DNA of 64,000 nt, taken from positions 1-64,000 of the forward strand of contig JAPOZM010000099.1 in the NCBI GenBank assembly GCA_026706075.1, given 5' to 3'. The notes under the pieces are model-generated. The model saw only the letters and a list, made by a program, of their open reading frames with translations, did not search any database and was not told where the DNA came from. The position numbers were made by a program, and so were the translations under genes. This stretch comes from Gemmatimonadaceae bacterium (GTDB lineage Bacteria > Latescibacterota > UBA2968 > UBA8231). Numbering within the stretch: the stretch's first letter is position 1; each line of letters begins with the position of its first letter. Positions 53,501 to 61,500 of this stretch are shown piece after piece.

Positions 53501-54369
53501 TCGTCGGAACGATTCCTCCCGTGCTTGGCCTCTTGACAGGGCTTGAGTCCCTTCATCTGGAGGGCAATCAGTTGACGGGATCGATCCCGCGCGAACTGGC
53601 TCAACTGCCCCGGCTCACGACGTTGTACCTGCAGGACAACCAGTTGACGGGCCGGATTCCTCCCGAGTTGGGCCAACTGACGGAGCTCCGGGAGTTGTAT
53701 CTGAATGGAAATCTGCTGGCCGGACCGATCCCGCCTGAACTGGCAGAACCAGAGAGGCTGCGGCATCTGTTCCTCTACGACAACAAGCTGACCTGCATAC
53801 CGGAGACCCTGGCAAGGGCCGGGGACCGGATGGATCTTCGGCTGGACGACCTCCCCGTCTGTGCGACGGCAACCGATGCGACCGCGGCGGCCGATTTCGA
53901 CGGCGACGGCGTGGTCGGTCTCTCGGACTTCTCTCTCTTTGCCGAAGCCTTCGGCGGCAGCGATCCCCGCTTCGACCTCGATGACAACGGGGTGGTGGAT
54001 TTCGCCGACTTCTTCCTGTTTGCAGAGAGCTTCGGGAAGCCCGGCCGGGGCAAGTTGCTGGCGCTGGCCAGGGAGATGATCGGGCTCCCCGATGGTCCCA
54101 AGGGGCTCCAGAATGCGCCCAATCCGTTCAACGGCGGCACAGTCCTCTCGTACTTCCTCTTCGACTCGGGACCGGTGCGGCTGCGGATCTACAATGCCCT
54201 GGGCCAGCCGGTGCGCACCCTGGTGGACGGGTTTCAGGCGGCCGGCATCCACCAGGTCTCCTGGGACGCCCGGGACCAGCGGGGCGATGCAGCGGCCGCA
54301 GGGGTGTACATCGCCCACCTCAGCTACCCGGGCGGGGTGCTGACGCGGCGCCTGCTCCACGTCAAGTAG
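50557..54369 (+). CDS. secreted leucine-rich-repeat protein with EF-hand and FlgD-Ig C-terminus
   Basis: 1270 residues. A signal peptide (ARAIALTILLSQSATG) is followed by a module with LVQPDGTSFTVREWGDEFG, resembling the N-terminal region of M6-type peptidases. Then come two blocks of about 17 plant-type LRRs each (consensus NxLTGxIPPELGQLxxLxxL, about 200-620 and 690-1090). Each block is introduced by a copy of a cap with NGIxVPxPxDHPGLVxDCEV. After the LRRs there are two EF-hand/dockerin-like loops (ADFDGDGVVGLSDFSLF, RFDLDDNGVVDFADFFLF) and a FlgD Ig module ending RRLLHVK. GTG 50557 follows the broken nuclease gene by 17 bp. Probably it is exported to the cell surface for binding. Confidence 0.88.
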   Translation: MRARAIALTILLSQSATGAPFDRGTRLLVQPDGTSFTVREWGDEFGHRLSTEQGEVTHDVGTGYHHYARYAEVTGRGVAAPTSLRVGRDDTSGDLWKLRVTQAKVFRAIVWRERGRWFNEPPGAGRYLAESCANGIAVPEPMDHPGLVRDCEVLLTVGDSLRGLSHGMTHTWNPETPLTEWGGVTVSNGRVTELRLRGGVIPFLMGSIPPGLAQLDELEGLFLDYNALTGSIPPELAQLRQLKELSLGHNALTGSIPPELGDLIHLEILFLNSNALSGEIPPELARLTRLRRLDLELNALTGSIPPALAQLRELKYLLLGYNALTGRIPKEMGQLAGLKGLFLNDNELTGSIPREFGQLVGLDSLALHGNALSGPVPQEFGRLTSLKRLLLNDNGLTGPIPTELGQLRRLEELSLDFNQLTGAIPPELGKLLDLEELWLGDNAISGSIPPELGALRQLRRLSLHNNRISGAIPSWLAQLEELEVLILGHNALTGTIPPEFGQLTDLEGLYLQKNELTGGIPPTLGQLTGLEDLSLEDNDLTGTIPPELGRLTRLRSLNLSGNALTGTIPPELGQLAELWRLDLRNNELSGTFPPELRQLPERANVSLGGNALTGCVPAGICEPDLCDNGIVVPNPQDHPGLVADCEVLLMIRDRLDVRGALDWSTYTPVDEWGGWGAVRIDDSRVTGLYVQGRGLAGPIPPELSELTQLRWLRLGSNKLTGPIPPELGNLSELQYLGLSGNELTAIPPELAQLAQLERLNLSHNELMGPIPPELGRLTALREVDLYSNQLAGSIPPELGELSQLKRLDLKDNQLMGPIPAELGDLASLERLYLQNNRLAGQIPEELGGLADLQMLDLSINQLTGPIPEGLARLTQLESLCLQGNQLTDGIPPELGVLENLQILDLSTNQLMGPIPSELGQLMRLWELNLSSNQLTGSVPAELGELTRLGRLYLRHNQLAGQIPVVLGQLTRVHILDLSDNRFVGTIPPVLGLLTGLESLHLEGNQLTGSIPRELAQLPRLTTLYLQDNQLTGRIPPELGQLTELRELYLNGNLLAGPIPPELAEPERLRHLFLYDNKLTCIPETLARAGDRMDLRLDDLPVCATATDATAAADFDGDGVVGLSDFSLFAEAFGGSDPRFDLDDNGVVDFADFFLFAESFGKPGRGKLLALAREMIGLPDGPKGLQNAPNPFNGGTVLSYFLFDSGPVRLRIYNALGQPVRTLVDGFQAAGIHQVSWDARDQRGDAAAAGVYIAHLSYPGGVLTRRLLHVK

Positions 54370-54441
54370 GGAGACGAACCGGGCGAGGCCATTCGGGCGC
54401 GAGTCGCCGGGGACAAGAGGGCCCGGAGAGCCTGCCCTGCC

Positions 54442-55548
54442 TCAATCGGCCACCCCGATCCACGCGGCCCCGTAGTCGTTCCCGGGGTCGCGATAGACGC
54501 TGTGGACGTGATCCACGGGACCCTCGCCGTTCTGAGGTGAGTATTCCAGCACCAGAGACGGACCGGTGACTCGGAAATACGCGGCGCCCGGCACACCCTG
54601 CGGTCCCCACCAACCGAAGTATGTGTCGTCGATCTCAGCCGCCACGGTCACCATCTTGGCGGCATGGTCGTCATCGTTCATGAAGCCCAACCGCGCGGTG
54701 ATCACGCCGAGGAGCAGCTCTTTCTGGGCGTCCGTCAGATCACTGCCCTTGATGCCTTCCGGCTCGGCGACTCTCCCATGCTGCCCGGGCCCGAGCAGCA
54801 GGTCGATGGCTCGATCTCCGCGTATGGCCAGTCCTCTCTGGTCCTCCCTGAGGCTGTCCATGAAGCTCTGCGCGGCGGCGGCTTCCTTGTGGGTGATGAA
54901 TATCTTCTCCCCCTCGTGGCTCACGTGGAGTGGCTGGCCGCCGGTGAGCATCGGTGAAAAGGAGACGTGGGGACCGAAGACGGTAGCGTTGATCGCGAGG
55001 TGGTGACCGCCGAACTGGAACATCCAGGGTTCGGTCGTCGAAGGCGCACCGAGAAAGGCGAAGCAGAAGAACTCACTGCCGTACTTCATGAGGCCCAACC
55101 GGTCACCTGGGACCAGCACTTCTTCGGCAGCCAGTTGATGGACGATGTTCCTGACCCCCTCTTCGCTCAGAAGCTCGGCGAGAAGCTGCTCCAGATTCGC
55201 CCGCTGCGGATCGGAGAGTGCACCGAGTTGCAGGCCACCTCGCGGGACCATGCTCTCGGGGAAGTTGGACCAGTTCGAACGCTGGGCGTTGTCGGTGAAC
55301 GGATACGTTGCAGCTGTTCTCTGGTTGTCGTCGAGCGACCCGAGGAGGTGAGTCGCGGCCGCCACGACAGCAGCGGACTTTTCGTCCGCGGGGGGCACGC
55401 GGTACGAGCCTTTGAGACTGATCCCTACCGGCGAGGGATCCACTCCGAAGAACATCCGCGCCCCGGTAGCGGGATTCAGAAGCAGGAAGAGACCGGCTGC
55501 CGCAACTATGACGACCACCCCGAGAATGCAGATCAAGAGGCGCTTCAT
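54442..55548 (-). CDS. DUF3500-family protein
   Basis: 368 residues with an N-terminal membrane anchor (LICILGVVVIVAAAGLFLLL). The DUF3500 pattern is clear: LLGSLDDNQRTAATYPFTD, then NWSNFPESMVPRGGLQLG, WMFQFGGHHLAINATVFGP and SFMDSLREDQRGLA. The biochemical role of this family is unknown. ATG 55548 avoids overlap with the upstream lipoprotein gene; an in-frame ATG at 55575 is possible. It is the second gene of a two-gene minus-strand unit. Confidence 0.82.
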   Translation of the reverse strand: MKRLLICILGVVVIVAAAGLFLLLNPATGARMFFGVDPSPVGISLKGSYRVPPADEKSAAVVAAATHLLGSLDDNQRTAATYPFTDNAQRSNWSNFPESMVPRGGLQLGALSDPQRANLEQLLAELLSEEGVRNIVHQLAAEEVLVPGDRLGLMKYGSEFFCFAFLGAPSTTEPWMFQFGGHHLAINATVFGPHVSFSPMLTGGQPLHVSHEGEKIFITHKEAAAAQSFMDSLREDQRGLAIRGDRAIDLLLGPGQHGRVAEPEGIKGSDLTDAQKELLLGVITARLGFMNDDDHAAKMVTVAAEIDDTYFGWWGPQGVPGAAYFRVTGPSLVLEYSPQNGEGPVDHVHSVYRDPGNDYGAAWIGVAD

Positions 55549-55558
55549 GTGACCCAGA

Positions 55559-56410
55559 TCAACCCTTCCTGCCATCCGGGGATTCGCCAGTACGCCATGT
55601 GCCTGGATTCTCCCCGCGCCTCGGCGGACTCCGGTCGAAGCCCAGGACTGAAGTCTCCGAGTCCTGGGGATTCGCCGGCGTAAGGGTGCAGGCGATGCGG
55701 GCGTAGTAGAGGGCGGTCAGCCCTTCGAACCCGGAGTCGGTGCCGACGATCAGCCACAGCCGGCCCTCGCCGTCGGCCGTGACGCGCACCGGACTGGCGG
55801 AGCTGTCGAGGGTCTTGATGCGGTACTCCTCGCCGGTCAGGGCGGGGTGGGCGACGTGCCCCACGACGACCATCGACTCGCCCCCGGTGGACTGGTTGCC
55901 CTTGTCGATGTTCATCCGGAAGTATCCGCTGTCGTCCTCGGGCGTCACGGGTTCGACGGTGGAGGCCCCCGCCTTCACGAAGACGCTCTCGCCGGGAGAG
56001 CCGCCGATGCCGACGAGGCCCTCCGCGACGTTGGTGGCCAGGTCCAGGGAGAGGACGGCGGAGTACTCCGCGTCGGGCTTGAGGCCTCCGACCTGCCTCT
56101 TGAAGAACATGAACAGGTCGTCGCTGCGGTTGTGCCCCTGGATGTAGAGGCCTCGGCCCTCGAGGCCGTCCGGCAGGGGGCGGTGCCCGGAGTCGAGCTC
56201 GTAGATCGACGGGTCGAAGTCCACGGGATAGTCCGCGAAGCCGGCCGTCCAACCCTCGGCGCCCTCTTCGAAGGTGAAGCTGAACGCGGCCTCGACCGCC
56301 TCCTGCTCGTCGGCCTCCTGTGTGGAGGCGCAGGAGGCTGTTACCGCACAGGCCAGGAGCAGGGCCGCGCGGATGCGGGTCGGGCGCCGGGTCGGTTTCT
56401 CGCAGGTCAC
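55559..56410 (-). CDS. putative lipoprotein of unknown function
   Basis: 283 residues with a signal sequence ending LLACAVTASC, a plausible lipobox with Cys27, followed by an acidic linker. The mature part looks like a beta-sandwich that starts FTFEEGAEGWTAGFADYP, a pattern common in secreted hypothetical proteins. The last 35 residues (from TPANPQDSE) are unlike the rest and could be read-through past a lost stop. GTG 56410 follows GGAGGAAGAG. I do not recognise a family. Confidence 0.65.
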   Translation of the reverse strand: MTCEKPTRRPTRIRAALLLACAVTASCASTQEADEQEAVEAAFSFTFEEGAEGWTAGFADYPVDFDPSIYELDSGHRPLPDGLEGRGLYIQGHNRSDDLFMFFKRQVGGLKPDAEYSAVLSLDLATNVAEGLVGIGGSPGESVFVKAGASTVEPVTPEDDSGYFRMNIDKGNQSTGGESMVVVGHVAHPALTGEEYRIKTLDSSASPVRVTADGEGRLWLIVGTDSGFEGLTALYYARIACTLTPANPQDSETSVLGFDRSPPRRGENPGTWRTGESPDGRKG

Positions 56411-56541
56411 GGCTCTTCCTCCATCAGGCTGTCCACGTGGGCATGTAAGATACCCCGCCGTTGCCCTTGCGACCGAGGATCAGGGCCGGCAGCGAGCGTT
56501 CGTGGGCGCCGGATCGACCGGGCAGAGCCCCCCCTGTCGGC

Positions 56542-56570
56542 TTGACCCGGTGCCGAAGCCCCTTTCATCT
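56542..56570 (+). promoter_or_regulatory. putative promoter of the malate-synthase-like gene
   Basis: TTGACC (56542-56547) and TCATCT (56565-56570) are spaced 17 bp. The ATG lies 47 bp downstream. Confidence 0.4.
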
Positions 56571-56616
56571 TGACGGGGCCCCGTCGCCGCCCCTCCCACC
56601 CGGTGGAAGGTCTTCG

Positions 56617-58503
56617 ATGAGCTCCATCCAGATTCGTGAAGGTCTGCAGGGCGCCTATCCCGACGTGTACACCCCCGCGGCCCTGGCCGCCCTCGAGGCG
56701 CTGGCTCCCTTCAACCCCGAGCAGAAGGCGGTCATGGAAGCCCGGATGGAGCGGCGGGAGTCGCGGGCCCGGTACCGGGAGCGGATCGCCTTTCTCGACG
56801 AGGACGACTGCATCCCCCGGACTCCCATCCGCGTGGGCGAGGCCCGGCGGGGCGACTTCATCGGCTCGGAGATCCCCGCCGACCTGCGGCGCCAGTGGAT
56901 CCAGGGGACCGGCCCCGCCTGCAAGCCGCGGGCGCCGCTGGAGAGCAGCATCCGCAACGTCGCCTACGCCCTGCTGTCGGGCGCCGACGGCTGGATGTTC
57001 GATGGCGAGGACGCCCTCGGCCAGATCACCGCCATGTCCCTGGACAACCAGCGGAACCTGGCCCTGGCCATCCGCCGCGACCCCGTCTTCCTGAAGGCGG
57101 CCGAGCAGGTGGCGGGGGAGATGAACGAGTGGGCCTCCGGCTTCTTCGGCCGCGGGATCGTCGACGACTGGGAGGGGCAGCTCGGGTTCACGACGAAGAT
57201 CTTCCGCGCCCGGGGGCTGCACCTGGACGACCGCCACACGCGGGACGGGCAGGGGGCGGCCCTGTCCGCCTCGATCGTCGACCTGGCCCTGTACGTGGCC
57301 AACAACCACGAGCAGCTGCGGCAGGCCGGCTCCTCCATCGTCCTCTACCTGCCGAAGATCCAGACCGCCGAGGAAACGGCTCTGTGGGCGGAGATGCTCG
57401 ACGCCCTCGAGGCCCATCTCGGGCTGCCGGAGGGCGCCGTCAAGGTCTACGTCCTCGTGGAGCAACTCGAGGCGACCTTCCAGCTCATGGAGATCCGCGC
57501 CGCCCTGGGCCGCCACTTCGTCGGCTTCAACACCGGCCGCTGGGACTACATCAACAGCGTCTCCGACGCCATGGCCTGGGACCCGGGGTTCGTCAACCCC
57601 GACATCGAGGCGATCACCATGACCTACGGGTACATGCGCAACTACGAGGACCGCGTCCGCCGGGCCGTCAACACCCCCGACCGGGCCGGCGGCTTCGCCC
57701 TCTGGCAGGGGGGCATGGAGCCGAACATCCCGGTGGGATCGGAGGACGGCGTGGCCCTCAGCATGGAGAAGGCCGTGGCCGGCGCCGAGCGCGAGCAGCG
57801 CGAGGGGGCCAGCGGCAAGTGGGTGGCCCACTGGAAGATGGTCCACATCGTCCGGCCCGTGTGGGAGAGGGCGGGGGAGGAGAACCAGCTCGGGCGGCGC
57901 TTCCCGCCCCTCACCTACACGGAGGACGACGCCGACGGCCTGACCCTGCTGGAGCCGGCGCCGCGCACGGTCCGGGGCGCCCGCAACCTGATCAGCGTCG
58001 CCGCCCAGTACGGCAACGCCTTCGGCCAGGGCTTCCAGGCGGCGGCCCTGAAGCCGGCCGACTTCTTCGGCGACGACGACATCCTGTATCTGATGGAGGA
58101 CATGGCCACCGGCGAGATCCGCCTGAGCATCCTCTGGGAGTGGCTCCACAAGGGCGGACACCTCACCGAGGGCGACGGCGAGACCGGCGCGGGGGAGGGG
58201 GATGTCCTCGGGCTGGAGCTGTTCCGCCGTCTGCTGGAGGAGGAGTACGGGAAGCTGCGGCAGGCCGGGGACCGGGACGTGCACGACGACTCCAAGGGCA
58301 GCACCCTGCCCATCGCCCGGGAGATCGTGGAAAGCTACGTGCTGTGGGAGACCAAGGCGCCGTGGTACATCGACCTGCTGAACATCAACCTGAACAACCA
58401 CGACCTGGAGAAGGCGAAGGAGCGGATCCGGCTCTACTCCGACGCCCTGTCCGGGCAAGGCCGAAGGATCACCGAGAACCTTGACTTCGTCCCCGGCACC
58501 TGA
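56617..58503 (+). CDS. malate-synthase-like aldolase/lyase
   Basis: 628 residues of the malate synthase / citrate lyase TIM-barrel superfamily. The signature GWMFDGEDALGQ is the equivalent of the DFEDA metal site of malate synthase A. Further blocks are LYLPKIQTAEETALWAEM, VLVEQLEATFQLMEIRAALG and HFVGFNTGRWDYINS, all expected for acyl-CoA:glyoxylate condensing or related enzymes. It is longer than malate synthase A (about 530). No isocitrate lyase gene is in the window, so the glyoxylate shunt is not proven. ATG 56617 follows GGAAGG. Confidence 0.78.
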   Translation: MSSIQIREGLQGAYPDVYTPAALAALEALAPFNPEQKAVMEARMERRESRARYRERIAFLDEDDCIPRTPIRVGEARRGDFIGSEIPADLRRQWIQGTGPACKPRAPLESSIRNVAYALLSGADGWMFDGEDALGQITAMSLDNQRNLALAIRRDPVFLKAAEQVAGEMNEWASGFFGRGIVDDWEGQLGFTTKIFRARGLHLDDRHTRDGQGAALSASIVDLALYVANNHEQLRQAGSSIVLYLPKIQTAEETALWAEMLDALEAHLGLPEGAVKVYVLVEQLEATFQLMEIRAALGRHFVGFNTGRWDYINSVSDAMAWDPGFVNPDIEAITMTYGYMRNYEDRVRRAVNTPDRAGGFALWQGGMEPNIPVGSEDGVALSMEKAVAGAEREQREGASGKWVAHWKMVHIVRPVWERAGEENQLGRRFPPLTYTEDDADGLTLLEPAPRTVRGARNLISVAAQYGNAFGQGFQAAALKPADFFGDDDILYLMEDMATGEIRLSILWEWLHKGGHLTEGDGETGAGEGDVLGLELFRRLLEEEYGKLRQAGDRDVHDDSKGSTLPIAREIVESYVLWETKAPWYIDLLNINLNNHDLEKAKERIRLYSDALSGQGRRITENLDFVPGT

Positions 58504-58516
58504 ACCCGCCCCGCCC

Positions 58517-61500
58517 GTGCACCCGTCTGGCGCCCCGTCCCGGCGGTGGGCGGGCGCAATCCTGCTGCTGGCGCTGGCCGCCGCCCCGGCAAGCCCCGAG
58601 CCGCCGGCCGAGGAAGCGATCCCCCTGAGCGGATGGAGGGCGCTGGCCCTGCCCGTCTCCGGCATCTCCGTCGATGGCCACCTCGACGACTGGCCGTCGG
58701 AGATCCCCGTCTACCCGATCCGCAGCAATACCGACGCCTACGGCCCCACCGACATCAGCGGCGCCGACCTGGACGCGAGCCTGGACTTCTCCCCCTCCTT
58801 CCGCGCCGGGTACAGCCTCGAGGAGCAGCGGATCTACGTGGCCGTCGAGGTGCGGGACGACAGCGTCCACGCGAGGGAGACCGGCCACCAGGACACGGAC
58901 GCCCTGGAGATCTACCTCGCCGCTCGTCCGGGGGCCGAGCCGGTCTACTACGTGCTCTGCCCGCCCGGGGGCGCCTACGGCCCCGGCCGGCCGAACCCCT
59001 CCGTCCTCGTTCCCGGTGTCGGCGAGATGCCGCTGGACCGTTCCGGCTCCCGGGCCGCGGTGGGCCGGGAGGGCGGGACCACCGTCTACGAGTGGGCCCT
59101 GGAGCTCGTCGGCGATTCTCTCGAGGACGTGGTCGAGCTGCGTCCGGGGATGGTCCTCGGCTTCGACGTGGCCGCCGTCGACCAGGACTCGGAGACCGAC
59201 ACCGCCGCCTGGATCTCCTGGACCCCGCCCACGCGCAAGTTCTCCGGCGGCGGCCGCATCGGCGGGCTGGTCCTGGGCCGCGCCGGCGGCGACCTGGGCC
59301 CGGTGGCCGTCAGGGTCGAGGACGAGGACGGGGAGGCCCTGGCCGGCGCCTGGTTCGAGCTCTGGCAGGACGGGCTCAAGCTGACGGCCGCTCCCACCGA
59401 CGCCCTGGGCCGCTCTTCCGCTGCCGTCCCGGAGGGGACCTACGAGATCCGGGTGGCCGGCCACGGCTTCCACACGCGGATCCTGGAGCGCCGCATCGCC
59501 GGCGATGCGGCCCTGGATCTCGAGGTGGTCCTGAAGGACCTGGGGACCCGCTTCCACGTGGACGACGACGCGCCCCCCGGAGGCGACGGCGGCGAGGCCC
59601 GCCCCTTCGCGACGATCGCCGCGGCCCTGGCCATCTGCAGCCGCGGGGACACGGTGCAGCTCGCCCCGGGCACCTACGACCAGCCGCTGGAGCTGATCCC
59701 TCACGTCGCCATCCTCGGGGCCGGCGGGGACCTCACCCGGGTCGCCGGCGAGGCCCACTGGGGCCTGGCCCTGCGCCCCTTCATCACCTACTACGGGGGC
59801 CGCGGCGAGGACATGTGGGCCGTCCACCGGCCCGGGGTGACCATGGCCGGCTTCACCTTCGACGGCGGCGGCGAGTACCCCGATCGCCCGGCGGAGGAGG
59901 TCTCCGATCTGCTCGCCGTGGTGACCGCCATCGGACACCGCACCCTGGGGACCTACGCCACGGCCGAGGACGCGGCCGTGGTGCGGGAACTGCTGAAGGC
60001 CCGTCCCGGCCTGGCCGCGGCGCGGATCCAGGCGCCCGGCGCCTGGCCGGGGGGCAGCACCCTTCTGCACCGTATTGTCAGCATCTACGAGGACGCCAGC
60101 GACGCCGAGCACGAGATCGCCCGGCTGCTCATCGAGCACGGGGCCGACGTCAACGCCCTCGGCGGCCAGGCCCGCGGCCGGGGCGAGACCGCCGTCGGCT
60201 ATGCCGGTTTCTTCGGCGATTCCCGCCTGGTCCGGCTCTACCTCGCCCACGGCGGGGATCCCAACGGCCCCGGCGCGTCCGGCCTGACCCCCCTGGACGT
60301 CACCGCCCACGAGGGGTCCCACGTGCAGGGCAGCACCACCCACATTCCCGCCCTCGAAGCCCTGATCGCGGCCGGGGGACGCCACGACCCGGGACATCTC
60401 GTCCTCCTGCGCCACATCCGCCGGCTCGAGGCCGACCTCGACGCGGACCCGGACCTCGTCAACGCCACGATCGCCCTCCGGCACGCCCGGGACGAGCAGG
60501 GCACGCCGTTGCACGAGGCGGCCGACGGGTGCGACGCAGAAATCGCCCGGTTGCTGCTGGATCGGGGCGCCGACGTGCACGCCCGGGACACCATGGGCCA
60601 GACGCCCCTGCAGAGAGCCGCGCGCCGAGGCTGCGGCCGGGATCTGGGAGAGGGGGGCCGAGAGTTCCTGGAGCTGCTCTTCGAGCGGGGCTCGGTCGAC
60701 CTGACCGCCGCCGTGGTCCTGGGCGACGCCGCCCGGGTGGCTGCGATCCTCGAGGCCGACCCGGGGTCGGTCGACGCCGCCGACCCGGACGGGTGGACGC
60801 CGCTGGATGTCGCCGTGGACAAGGGACACGGGGAGATCGAGGCGCTCCTGCGAGGCGCCGGGGCCTCCTTCGGCCAGAACGTGGAGGCCATGCTCCGCGA
60901 GGCCCCATCCGGCCACGGCGTCCGGCGGGTGCTGACCCGCTCCGACATGGAGAGCGAGGAGCCGGCGTACCTCCACGTCGAGCCTTCGGAATCCCTCGAC
61001 ATCCGCGGCGAGATCACCCTCGCCGCCTGGGTCTACCGGGTCGCCGACGGCGGCACCGCCATCGGCAAGTGGCGGCAGCTTGGCGAGGCCTGGTCCTACG
61101 TCCTCCACCTGTCATCGGACGACGGCTTCCACCTGCGCTGGGAGGACGGCACCCAGTCGAACCTCACCGACTTCGCCATCCCCTACCACGAGTGGGCCCA
61201 CGTGGCGGCCACCTGGGACGGGACCCGCATGACGGTCTACGTCAACGGCGAGCTGGCGACCCGGATGCGGGTCCTCGGCGGCAAGCGCATCGCCTCCACG
61301 GACAACCCCGTCTGGATCGGCTCCAGCGGCTACGAGGACCGCACGCCGGGGCTGATCGACGACGTGCAGGTCTGGAAGGTGGCGCGCACGCCGGAGCAGG
61401 TCCGGGAATCGATGCTCCATGGCCTGCGCGGCGACGAGCCGGGCCTGGCGGGGTGGTGGCCCATGGACGCGCCCCGGCCCTTGGCCGACGGCTCGCCCCA

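Noticed and set aside
51150..53820. CRISPR-like or satellite repeat
   Set aside because: The 72-bp periodicity is the codon period of 24-residue LRRs; units vary in sequence and have no spacers.
56407..58665. Very long open frame on the minus strand opposite the malate-synthase-like gene
   Set aside because: It is a shadow produced by third-position G/C bias; the plus-strand protein has clear family motifs and the antisense one has none.
58469..61108. Long minus-strand open frames over the giant secreted protein gene
   Set aside because: The plus frame encodes continuous CBM9, ankyrin and LamG motifs for 1828 codons; the antisense product is low-complexity Val/Gly/Ala-rich.
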